DNA of 64,000 nt from Kribbella sp. CA-293567 (GTDB lineage: Bacteria > Actinomycetota > Actinomycetes > Propionibacteriales > Kribbellaceae). Shown piece by piece: positions 37,271-44,219 of this stretch (positions within the stretch are counted from its first letter, which is position 1; each line of letters opens with the position of its first letter). The notes beneath the pieces are model-generated. The model was not told the DNA's origin. It saw only the letters and a program-made list of their open reading frames with translations, and did not search any database. The DNA is taken from the NCBI RefSeq assembly GCF_027627575.1, contig NZ_CP114065.1:682001-746000 (forward strand), in the 5' to 3' direction. A program made the position numbers and the translations under genes.

Positions 37271-37288
37271 TTGACGATCTGTTGACGA
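37271..37288 (+). promoter_or_regulatory. Heptameric direct repeat resembling a SARP box
   Basis: TTGACGA occurs twice, 37271-37277 and 37282-37288, with a 4-base gap, giving the 11-base period of SARP-bound repeats. The second copy can double as a -35 box. Distance to the nearest -10 candidate (17 bases after the second copy) is longer than in classic SARP promoters, so the match is partial. Confidence 0.45.
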
Positions 37289-37366
37289 AAATGAGCAGAG
37301 CAAAAGATCTTCTCGCCGTCCGAGAATTGTTCTGTTAGCCTCTTGCCCGGCTGGGGAGCCTGAATT

Positions 37367-37385
37367 CATCGCAGTTCGTGCGATG
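37367..37385 (+). other. Hairpin in the presumed 5' leader of the RiPP operon
   Basis: Arms CATCGCA (37367-37373) and TGCGATG (37379-37385) pair around a GTTCG loop, 42 bases before the GTG of the ABC ATPase gene. It may stabilise the transcript or affect translation. Confidence 0.4.
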
Positions 37386-37427
37386 GGTTCTCTCTGTTCA
37401 TGTAACAGACTCGAAAGGCAGGTTCTC

Positions 37428-38405
37428 GTGGCCACCGAGACCGCTCAGTCACGCCCGCCGGCAGTCGCCAGGGCGGCCGCCACCGTCGAGGTCAGCGGGG
37501 TGCGGAAGGCGTTCGGCAAGGTCGAAGCGCTGCGCGGCGTCAGCCTGGAAGTGCTGCCCGGACAGGTCTACGGACTGCTCGGCCCGAACGGCGCCGGCAA
37601 GACCACCCTGTTGCGGATCCTGCTCGGCCTGGTCCGCCCCGACGGCGGCTCGGTGAGCGTGCTCGGCCAACCGCCCGGTACGCCGGACGCGCTGCGCCGC
37701 ACGGGCGCCCTGATCGAGACTCCCGCCTTCATCCCGCACCTGTCCGGCCGGACGAACCTCCAGGTCCTGGCCAGAGCCAGAGGACTGCCCGACGCCGAGG
37801 TCGACCGAGTCCTCGAGGTCGTCGAGCTCCAGCACCGTGGCGGTGACCGCTTCACCGGCTACTCACTGGGCATGGGCCAGCGGCTCGGCGTCGCGGCGGC
37901 GCTGCTCGGTGGTCCGGAGCTGCTGATCCTGGACGAGCCGACCAACGGCCTCGACCCCGAAGGCGTCGCCTCGATGCGTTCGCTGGTGCGAAGCCTCGGC
38001 GCGGCCGGGACGACGGTGCTGTTCTCCTCGCACCAGCTCGGCGAGGTGCAGCAGATCTGCGACCGGGTGGTGGTGATCGACCGCGGTCTGGTGATCGCCG
38101 ACGACACCGTGACCGCGATCAGGGACCAGCCGGGCAGCGTCGCGCTCGACCTGTGGGCGACGCCCGCCGACCAGGCCGGCCGGGTCCTCGCCGAGTACGC
38201 CGGCCGGACACCTGTCGAGACAGGCGATCCGGGCGACCGGCACTGGCATCTCGAAGCCACCCCGGACGACATTCCCGGCCTGGTCCGGGCATTGGTTGCT
38301 GAGGGCATCGATGTGCACGAGCTCCGGCGCGAACGGCAGACCCTGGAAGGCGTCTTCTTCGCGCTGACCAACCACGACGAGCAGCAGTCCGCGGAGGAGT
38401 CATGA
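37428..38405 (+). CDS. ABC exporter ATP-binding protein of the RiPP cluster
   Basis: The 325-residue CcmA/BcrA-type ATPase has Walker A GPNGAGKT (52-59), a degenerate signature SLGMGQRLG (around 146-154), Walker B LLILDEPTNGLDP and the switch His in SSHQLGEV. A C-terminal extension of about 90 residues is typical of drug and bacteriocin exporters of the BcrA/NatA group. With the overlapping permease (ATGA) it probably exports the mature peptide and gives self-protection. The GTG at 37428 is preferred (AAGG nine bases upstream, followed by VATETAQSRPP); upstream in-frame codons lie in the leader hairpin. Confidence 0.9.
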   Translation: MATETAQSRPPAVARAAATVEVSGVRKAFGKVEALRGVSLEVLPGQVYGLLGPNGAGKTTLLRILLGLVRPDGGSVSVLGQPPGTPDALRRTGALIETPAFIPHLSGRTNLQVLARARGLPDAEVDRVLEVVELQHRGGDRFTGYSLGMGQRLGVAAALLGGPELLILDEPTNGLDPEGVASMRSLVRSLGAAGTTVLFSSHQLGEVQQICDRVVVIDRGLVIADDTVTAIRDQPGSVALDLWATPADQAGRVLAEYAGRTPVETGDPGDRHWHLEATPDDIPGLVRALVAEGIDVHELRRERQTLEGVFFALTNHDEQQSAEES

Positions 38406-39235
38406 TCAACGCCGTCGCCGCCGAGGGCCTGCTGCTGCGCAAGCGGATGGCTCCGCTGGTCATCGGGATCACCTGGATCCTGATGGTGGTCGGCTTCGCC
38501 TTCGTCGTCCCGTACATCATCTACAGCGTTCTCGATCCGGCCGAGGCAGGGCGGGCCGAGCTGCTCGACATCCTGCTGCCCGGCGCGGTGGCGTCCACCT
38601 CACTGAGCAGTTATCCCTTGTTCGGCGGGGCGATCATGCTCATCCTCGGCGTCCTGGTGACCGGCTCGGAGTACCGGTGGGGCACCTGGACCGCGCGGCT
38701 GAGCCAAGGACCGGGCCGGGCTCAGGTGCTGCTGGCCAAGCTCGTCGTCGCGGCGATCGCGACCACGGTGATCGCGGCGGCCGCGGCCGTTGCGTCGGTG
38801 GCCGCGGCCGCGACGATCGGCGCGCTGGAAGGCCGGTCCGCCGACTGGCCGTCGGTCGGTGCGCTGGCCGGCTCACTCGGTGCGGCAGCGCTGATCTCGG
38901 CCGCGTGGATGAGTGTCGGCGCCGCGCTGGGCGTGATCTTCCGCGGTACGACGGTCGCCCTGGCCGCCGGCCTGCTGTGGACCCTCGGCCTGGAGAACGC
39001 GCTGTCCGGGCTGGCCGGCATCCTGCCCGGACTCGAACCCGTGCGGTACGTCCTGCTCGGCTCGGCCAGCGGTTCGCTGGTCGGCGGGCTGGGCGCACCG
39101 ACCCAGGGCGACGGCGGCACTCCCGGCGTCGTCGACTACCTGAGCACCCCCGCGGCCTGTCTCGTCCTGGTCGCCTACCTCGTCGTGAGCACCACCGTCG
39201 CCGCACTCCTGATCCGCCGGCGCGACATCAGCTGA
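38402..39235 (+). CDS. ABC-2 type exporter permease of the RiPP cluster
   Basis: The 277-residue protein has six hydrophobic segments, the first at about residues 18-40 (LVIGITWILMVVGFAFVVPYI), then EYRWGTWTARLSQGPGR, the cytoplasmic coupling segment seen in ABC-2 permeases next to VTGSE. It pairs with the ATPase whose stop it overlaps by four bases. A repeat-rich spacer of 127 bp follows before the leader-binding gene. Confidence 0.88.
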   Translation: MINAVAAEGLLLRKRMAPLVIGITWILMVVGFAFVVPYIIYSVLDPAEAGRAELLDILLPGAVASTSLSSYPLFGGAIMLILGVLVTGSEYRWGTWTARLSQGPGRAQVLLAKLVVAAIATTVIAAAAAVASVAAAATIGALEGRSADWPSVGALAGSLGAAALISAAWMSVGAALGVIFRGTTVALAAGLLWTLGLENALSGLAGILPGLEPVRYVLLGSASGSLVGGLGAPTQGDGGTPGVVDYLSTPAACLVLVAYLVVSTTVAALLIRRRDIS

Positions 39236-39248
39236 CCGCACCGGCACC

Positions 39249-39326
39249 GACCGCACGACCGCACCGCCGACACCAATCGCACCGACCGCACGACCGCACC
39301 GACCGCACGACCGCACCGACCGCACC
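39249..39326 (+). repeat. 17-bp tandem repeat in the spacer after the exporter genes
   Basis: The 17-base unit GACCGCACGACCGCACC occurs perfectly three times (39249-39265, 39284-39300, 39301-39317), with a partial copy to 39326. Each unit is itself two GACCGCAC half-units. It fills most of the otherwise gene-free 127-bp gap between permease and leader-binding gene. No hairpin is formed. Confidence 0.8.
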
Positions 39327-39362
39327 GACCCCGAACGTCTTTCTTCCGCCCGAGGAGCGACC

Positions 39363-41381
39363 GTGACCAACCCGCCCGATGAACTCGTCCGCCCGCGGAT
39401 GCGCCAGGACGTGGCCTTCCTGGAAACACTCGACGGCGTCTACGTCCGGGGAGCCGACGGCCCTTTCGTCATCCGCGGCGCCGGTGCCTACCGCTACCTG
39501 TCGGCGCTGCTGCCGCATCTTGACGGCAGCAACTCGCTGACGGACATCGTCGCCGGGCTGCCCGCGGCGCATGTCGGCGCGGTGAAGTCGTTGCTCTCCA
39601 CCCTGGCCTCCCGTGGAGTCGTCCTCGACGGCGAAGGGGCCGCAGTGGACGAAGCCGTGCGGGCGAGTTTCCCGAGCCAGATCGCGCTGCTCGAGCACCA
39701 CGGCGACGACGGCAGCGGGTTTGCCCGGGTTGCCGCCGCCCGCGTACTGGTGATCGGCGAGGACCACGAGGCGACCGCCACGCTGGTCGCCGCGCTGACC
39801 GCCAACGGCGTCGGCTCCGCGGGCGAGGGTTTCGTCAAGGTGGCGTCGGCGGAGACAGAGGAAGCGGCGGACCTGATCTGTCTGCTGGCACTGGACGGAC
39901 CGTCCCAACAGCTCTTCTCCCTCGCGGCGCGAGCAAGACAGGCCGGTACTGCGTTCCTGCCGCTGGTGCGGGTCGGTGACCGACTGGTCGCCGGTCCCTG
40001 GCAAGGAGCTGCCTCGATCCAGTCAGCGCTCCTGCGAATGAGTGACAACGGCCTGTCCGGTACTGCGGAACTCTGGCAAGCAGCGGTCGCCGGACCGTCC
40101 TCGGCCCCGGCCGGCTCCGCCCTCCCAGGAGTCGCGTCCACGATGCTGCTCAATGTCGTGGGCTTCGAGATCTTCAAGCAGCTGGCCGGAAGCATGCCGT
40201 CCGACCTGGACGAGACCGTCGTGCTGGTCGATCCGGACCGCCTGACGGTCCACACCGAGCACGTCGTCGCCCACCCCGCGGTCGAGCCGTCCTCGGTCCC
40301 GGAGATCGAGGACGTTCCCGCGGACAGTGTCGAGACCGCGTACCGGCGCTTCGACTCGGTGGTCGCCGACACGGTCGGGCTGATGCGGCGGTTCGATGAC
40401 GACGCGGTACCGCAGATCCCGGTGAAGACGGCTGTTCTGCTCGCTCCGGCCGCAGACGCCGCGCCGCTGGTGACCTTCGGCGTCGAGACAGTGCTGGAAG
40501 CCAGACTGGCCGCACTGGAAGCGGCCTCGGTCCGGTATGCGCTCAACCTCCATCGGCGCTGCCGGCTGTTGCGCGAGCCGGCGTCGGACGCGGAGTACGT
40601 CGTACCGGAGCGCTTGGAGACCTGGTTGGGTGTCGGGCCGGCCCGTCCGGCGCCGGCGGCAGCAGCCGAGATCGGAACGAACGCACCGCTCGCTCTGGAC
40701 CGGGCTGCGGTGCTGGCCGGACCGCTGGACTGGAACGCAGCCGAGTTCGAGCCCGATCTCGGTGGACTCGCCGCGGCGCCGACCAAGGCCGAGACGATCT
40801 CCCGAGCACTCGTTGCGGCAGCCGGATCAGCCGCTGTCGCTGCCGTGGCGCGCGGCGAGCTCACGGTCTTGCCGGTCTCCGACGAACTCATTGCCCAGGC
40901 GCTCGATCCGCAGCAGCACCGCCGCCTGATGATTCTGGTCAACGAACTGACCGCCGCCGGAGAGCAGGTCTCCTTCCAGTTCGGCCGCGGCACCGTCCCC
41001 GTGGCGATAGTTGCCATTAGCAATGGCCTCGGGACGGTGCGGCTGGCCCGGGCCGCGAGCTCCTGGGTGGCGGCGGCCGAGTCGGCGCTGCTCACCGCGG
41101 TCGGCGAACGCCAGCTCACCGGTACGCCGTTCGCCCGCGTCGACCACCGGCTCGGGCTGGACGCCGACCTCAGCGGGCTGCGGCCGGCCGGCCCCGACGC
41201 CGCTGCCGAGGCGGCGGATCTCACCACTTCGATCGCCGACGACCGGATCCTGACGTCCCTCGCGGACGCCGGTCACCGGGCCGCCGTCGTCGACCTGACG
41301 CCACCCGACCTGACCGGTGTCACCGCCGTGGCCCGGGTGCTGCTCTTCCGCTCGTCCGTCCTCGCCGCGAAGGAGTCGTAA
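39363..41381 (+). CDS. Ocin-ThiF-like leader-peptide-binding protein of the cyclodehydratase
   Basis: The 672-residue protein starts with a PqqD-like RiPP recognition element of about 90 residues (RPRMRQDVAFLETLDGVYVR, then LTDIVAGLP and LLSTLASRGVVLD). An E1/ThiF-like part follows (ARVLVIGEDHEATATLVAAL, GPWQGAASIQSALL) and then a large Ala-rich remainder. It matches the F-protein (TbtF/TclI-like) of thiopeptide and goadsporin-type clusters, which grips the precursor leader and presents the core to the YcaO partner. The adenylating-enzyme Cys pairs are absent; they sit on the YcaO protein instead. The GTG start has GAGGAG nine bases upstream. Its stop overlaps the first precursor start (TAATG), so precursor 1 is translationally coupled. 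Confidence 0.85.
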   Translation: MTNPPDELVRPRMRQDVAFLETLDGVYVRGADGPFVIRGAGAYRYLSALLPHLDGSNSLTDIVAGLPAAHVGAVKSLLSTLASRGVVLDGEGAAVDEAVRASFPSQIALLEHHGDDGSGFARVAAARVLVIGEDHEATATLVAALTANGVGSAGEGFVKVASAETEEAADLICLLALDGPSQQLFSLAARARQAGTAFLPLVRVGDRLVAGPWQGAASIQSALLRMSDNGLSGTAELWQAAVAGPSSAPAGSALPGVASTMLLNVVGFEIFKQLAGSMPSDLDETVVLVDPDRLTVHTEHVVAHPAVEPSSVPEIEDVPADSVETAYRRFDSVVADTVGLMRRFDDDAVPQIPVKTAVLLAPAADAAPLVTFGVETVLEARLAALEAASVRYALNLHRRCRLLREPASDAEYVVPERLETWLGVGPARPAPAAAAEIGTNAPLALDRAAVLAGPLDWNAAEFEPDLGGLAAAPTKAETISRALVAAAGSAAVAAVARGELTVLPVSDELIAQALDPQQHRRLMILVNELTAAGEQVSFQFGRGTVPVAIVAISNGLGTVRLARAASSWVAAAESALLTAVGERQLTGTPFARVDHRLGLDADLSGLRPAGPDAAAEAADLTTSIADDRILTSLADAGHRAAVVDLTPPDLTGVTAVARVLLFRSSVLAAKES

Positions 41382-41566
41382 TGACTGATCTGACCGCCGA
41401 ACTGCTGTCCCTGGAGACCGTCACCTTCGAGGTGGAGGAGATCGCCGACGTCGGCCAGGACGCCGCCGGCTGGTGCAGCTCCAGCACCAGCACGTCGAGC
41501 TGCTCGTCCTGCAGCACGTCCAGCTGCTGCGGATGCTCCAGCTGCAGTTGCAGCAGTACCAGCTGA
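41381..41566 (+). CDS. RiPP precursor peptide 1
   Basis: This 61-residue peptide has a leader of about 29 residues with LETVTFEVEEIAD (the LExxTFExxEIxD block shared by all three copies), then VGQDAA and a core GWCSSSTSTSS onward. From Cys32 to the C-terminus, 29 of 30 residues are Cys, Ser or Thr (8 Cys; one Gly). The central block SCSTSSCC is shared by all precursors. The leader resembles thiopeptide leaders read by an RRE, and cleavage after Ala-Ala is plausible. Start ATG overlaps the previous stop; AAGGAG lies seven bases upstream. Confidence 0.9.
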   Translation: MTDLTAELLSLETVTFEVEEIADVGQDAAGWCSSSTSTSSCSSCSTSSCCGCSSCSCSSTS

Positions 41567-41590
41567 GCCCGGTACTGCCTCCCCAGGTTC

Positions 41591-41610
41591 CGCCGCCCGG
41601 CCGGGCGGCG
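41591..41610. other. Perfect 20-bp palindrome between precursors 1 and 2
   Basis: CGCCGCCCGG is followed at once by its own reverse complement. As RNA it forms a very stable hairpin 24 bases after the precursor 1 stop and upstream of the strong ribosome site of precursor 2; a processing or attenuation role is possible. Confidence 0.65.
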
Positions 41611-41642
41611 ACCCCACCCGCCCAGGAAGGAGGTGAATCACC

Positions 41643-41825
41643 ATGGCGCTTCGCGAAGAGCTGCTCGTGCTCGAGACCGCGACGTTCGAGATCGAGGACA
41701 TCATCGACCTCGGCCAGGACGCGGCCGGTTGGTGCAGCTCGAGCTGCTCCTGCTCCAGCTGCTCGTCCTGCAGCACGTCCAGCTGCTGCTCGACCAGCAC
41801 CAGCACCGGGTGCGGCGGCGGCTGA
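41643..41825 (+). CDS. RiPP precursor peptide 2
   Basis: This 60-residue peptide has leader LETATFEIEDIID then LGQDAA, and GWCSSSCSCSS opens the core. Residues 31-55 consist only of Cys, Ser and Thr; the tail is GCGGG. There are eight Cys, as in the two sister peptides, and the block SSCSTSSCC is shared. It has the best ribosome binding site of the three (AAGGAGGTGA, nine bases before ATG), so it may be the most strongly made. A small tail of Gly distinguishes it from precursors 1 and 3, which end in Ser or Gly. Confidence 0.9.
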   Translation: MALREELLVLETATFEIEDIIDLGQDAAGWCSSSCSCSSCSSCSTSSCCSTSTSTGCGGG

Positions 41826-41955
41826 TCGCCGCTGTTGTGTCCCGGCAGGACGGCGACAGCCGGCAGTGACCGGCATGGTTGTCGCCGGCACGGTACGACC
41901 TGCTCCGCCCAGACGCGGCTGACCGGCCGCGCAGCAGAGAGAAAGGAAGACCGCT

Positions 41956-42141
41956 ATGAGCACTCAGTCGCTCGGCCTCGAACTGCTCGACCTCGAGGCC
42001 GTCACCTTCGAGGTCGACGAGATCACCGATCCGTCGCTCGACCTCGCAGCCACCAGCTCGTCCTGCAGCTGTTCCAGCTGCTGCTCCTGCAGCACCTCGA
42101 GCTGCTGCTCGACGAGTACCAGCACCTCCAGCTGCGGCTGA
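41956..42141 (+). CDS. RiPP precursor peptide 3
   Basis: This 61-residue peptide has leader LEAVTFEVDEITD, then PSLDLAA, and a core beginning TSSSCSCSS. Residues 33-60 are only Cys, Ser and Thr, with eight Cys and the shared SCSTSSCC block; Gly61 ends it. It lacks the GW pair that opens the core of precursors 1 and 2. AAAGGAAG seven bases before the ATG serves as ribosome site. It is the most divergent copy, which suggests the cluster makes a family of related products. Confidence 0.9.
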   Translation: MSTQSLGLELLDLEAVTFEVDEITDPSLDLAATSSSCSCSSCCSCSTSSCCSTSTSTSSCG

Positions 42142-42175
42142 CCGCAGCGCTCGCGTGCTGAGCCTGTGAGCTGAG

Positions 42176-42206
42176 TGCTGCGGACCAAGGGCCCTGGTCC
42201 GCAGCA
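42176..42206 (+). terminator. Hairpin between precursors and ycaO, probable attenuator
   Basis: Perfect 12-bp stem, arms TGCTGCGGACCA (42176-42187) and its complement (42195-42206), loop AGGGCCC, 34 bases after the precursor 3 stop and 55 before the YcaO start. There is no T-tract. A leaky terminator here would give more precursor than enzyme transcript, as in other RiPP operons. Confidence 0.7.
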
Positions 42207-42261
42207 TGTTCACCTCCCACCGCAAGATCCCCCGCCCCGGACCACGAAGGAGCAGCATCCA

Positions 42262-44172
42262 GTGACAACAGTGGAAGAGACAACTACGGCTCCTCCGATG
42301 GTCGCGGCCGTTGGTACGTCGATCGCGGCGCTGCTTCCGCCCGGTCCGGTGCTGACGCTGGACGTCGCCGTACTCGGCCTGCCGGGGCAGGAGGACCGGA
42401 CCACGATCGGTCCACCGGACACCACCGCCACGGTCAGCATCCGGATCTACGCCGGCACCCTGGTGATCGCCGCGACTCCGGGCGGCGACGCCGGCCCCTG
42501 CCCGACCTGCTTCGACCGCCGGTGGGTGGTCTGCCGTCCGACCGTCGAGCGCCGCATCCTCGATCACCCGCACGGCATCCTGACCACCGAGACGATCACG
42601 CCGGCCCACCACGCCCTCGCCGTGGCCGCCATGCTGAGCCGCGTCGCGAGCGAAGCGAGCACCGACGGACCGGCGTACCCGGTGTGGGAGATCGACACCC
42701 GTACGGCGCGGGTCGAACGCTACGGGCTGATCCGCGACTCCTCCTGCGACGTCTGCGCGCGGCCCGAACCGGACACCGCGGACGGCGCCCGGATCCAGCT
42801 GGTGCCCACCCCGGCGTCGAGCCCCGGCAGCGGTCGCTCGCGCAAGCCAGAAGACCTCGCCCTGCCGATGGAGGCGCTCGCCAACCCGGTCTGCGGCATG
42901 CTCGGCGGACCCGCGATCCGGGCGTACCACGCCACCGCGACGGCCCCCGCCAGCGGCCACTTCGAGGTCCGGAGCAAGTACGGGCTGCACGAGATGTGGT
43001 GGAGCGGACATGCCGAGAGCTATCAGCGCAGCGAGCTGCTGGGCGCTCTCGAAGGCCTGGAGCGCGATGCCGGTCAACGGCCGCGCCGGCTGGACGTCGC
43101 GCTGCGGGCCACCCCGGCCGAGCTGACCGTGCCGTACGTGGAGATGGAGCAGTGCGGTCTCTACGATCCCGACTTCTATGTCGGGCACTCGGACAAGTAC
43201 GTGCCTTGGGCAACTAATCCGAAGGTGCCCTGGGTCTGGGGCTGGTCCGTCCGGGACCAGCGCGCGCTGCTGGTGCCCGAACAGATCGTGTACTACCTCG
43301 ACCATCGCGAGGACCATCGCAACACCGTGCAGGAGTGCTCGAACGGCTGCGCGTCCGGCAGCTCGGTGACCGAAGCGGTGCTGCACGGCCAGCTGGAGCT
43401 GATCGAGCGGGACGCCTTCCTGATCAGCTGGTACAGCGGTCTCACTCCGGTGGAGATCGACCTGGACACGGTGGACAACGCGCTGGTCCGCCAGATGCGG
43501 GCGCACGTCGACCTGCTCGGCTACGACCTGCGCTGCTTCGACATCCGGGTCGACCTGCCGGTGCCGGCGGTCGGGGCGGTCGCCGTACGGCGTGACGGTG
43601 GCCCGGGCACGCTGTGCTTCGCCGGGGGCGCGTCGCTGGACCCGGCGGACGCCGTACGGGCTGCTGTCTGTGAGGTGGCGTCCTATGTCACCGGGTTCGA
43701 GGAGCGGGTGACCGAGAGCCTGGACGAGGTGCGTCCGATGGTGACGGACTACCGCAACGTGGGCGAGCTGGCCCACCACGCCTTGCTGTTCGGGATGCCG
43801 GAGATGGCCGAGCACGCCCAGCACTGGCTGCGGCAGACCGAGGTCACGCCGCTCGACGACGTCTTCGCCAACTGGACCACGGGCCGGCCTCCGGCCACGG
43901 ACCTGCGGGAGCCGGTGGAGGAGATCGTCGCGTTGTTCGCCGAGCGCGGGATGGACACCGTGGTGGTCGACCAGACCACGCCCGAGCAGCTCGCGATGGG
44001 GTTGCGCACGGTGGCCACGATCGTGCCCGGTCTGATCCCGATCGACTTCGGCTGGCAGCGGCAGCGGGTGCTGACGATGCCCCGGACGCTGTGGGCGCCG
44101 TACGCGGGCGGGCGGACCTCGCAGCCGCTCACCCCCGAGCAGTTGCACCGGGTCCCGCATCCCTTCCCCTGA
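42262..44172 (+). CDS. Fused zinc-tetrathiolate/YcaO azoline cyclodehydratase
   Basis: The 636-residue protein's first ~200 residues carry two CxxC pairs (Cys80/83 in GPCPTC and Cys162/165 in CDVC), the zinc site normally found in TOMM E1-like C proteins. A YcaO domain follows with the ATP-binding acidic motifs SELLGALEGLERDAG and SNGCASGSSVTEAVLHGQLELIERDAF. The C-terminus reads PHPFP, a PxPxP signature of azoline-forming YcaO enzymes. It phosphorylates the peptide carbonyl with ATP to cyclise Cys, Ser or Thr to azolines, working with the leader-binding protein two gene types upstream. The GTG start has AAGGAG nine bases before it; upstream frame is the hairpin. Confidence 0.92.
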   Translation: MTTVEETTTAPPMVAAVGTSIAALLPPGPVLTLDVAVLGLPGQEDRTTIGPPDTTATVSIRIYAGTLVIAATPGGDAGPCPTCFDRRWVVCRPTVERRILDHPHGILTTETITPAHHALAVAAMLSRVASEASTDGPAYPVWEIDTRTARVERYGLIRDSSCDVCARPEPDTADGARIQLVPTPASSPGSGRSRKPEDLALPMEALANPVCGMLGGPAIRAYHATATAPASGHFEVRSKYGLHEMWWSGHAESYQRSELLGALEGLERDAGQRPRRLDVALRATPAELTVPYVEMEQCGLYDPDFYVGHSDKYVPWATNPKVPWVWGWSVRDQRALLVPEQIVYYLDHREDHRNTVQECSNGCASGSSVTEAVLHGQLELIERDAFLISWYSGLTPVEIDLDTVDNALVRQMRAHVDLLGYDLRCFDIRVDLPVPAVGAVAVRRDGGPGTLCFAGGASLDPADAVRAAVCEVASYVTGFEERVTESLDEVRPMVTDYRNVGELAHHALLFGMPEMAEHAQHWLRQTEVTPLDDVFANWTTGRPPATDLREPVEEIVALFAERGMDTVVVDQTTPEQLAMGLRTVATIVPGLIPIDFGWQRQRVLTMPRTLWAPYAGGRTSQPLTPEQLHRVPHPFP

Positions 44173-44219
44173 TCGTGTCTTCGAGCCCGTCCGTCGTCTT
44201 CCGTAGGAGTTGAGTGCAG

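Larger units (their letters stand above)
37074..37427. promoter_or_regulatory. Divergent control region of the RiPP operon
   Basis: There is no gene in these 354 bases. From about 37140 to 37350 the sequence is noticeably more AT-rich than the surroundings. It holds two tandem palindromes (37185-37212), a heptameric direct repeat TTGACGA (37271-37288), a possible -35/-10 pair (TTGACG at 37282 and GATCTT at 37306, 18-base spacer), an alternative -10 TAGCCT at 37336-37341, and a hairpin in the expected leader (37367-37385). Confidence 0.7.

Noticed and set aside
39249..39326. CRISPR-like repeats
   Set aside because: Units are too short, adjacent rather than separated by unique spacers, and no cas gene is near.
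41381..42141. Cys-rich small proteins could be metallothioneins
   Set aside because: The leader block, the surrounding YcaO/SagB/LanB genes and the high Ser/Thr share fit a RiPP precursor; metallothioneins lack such a leader and context.
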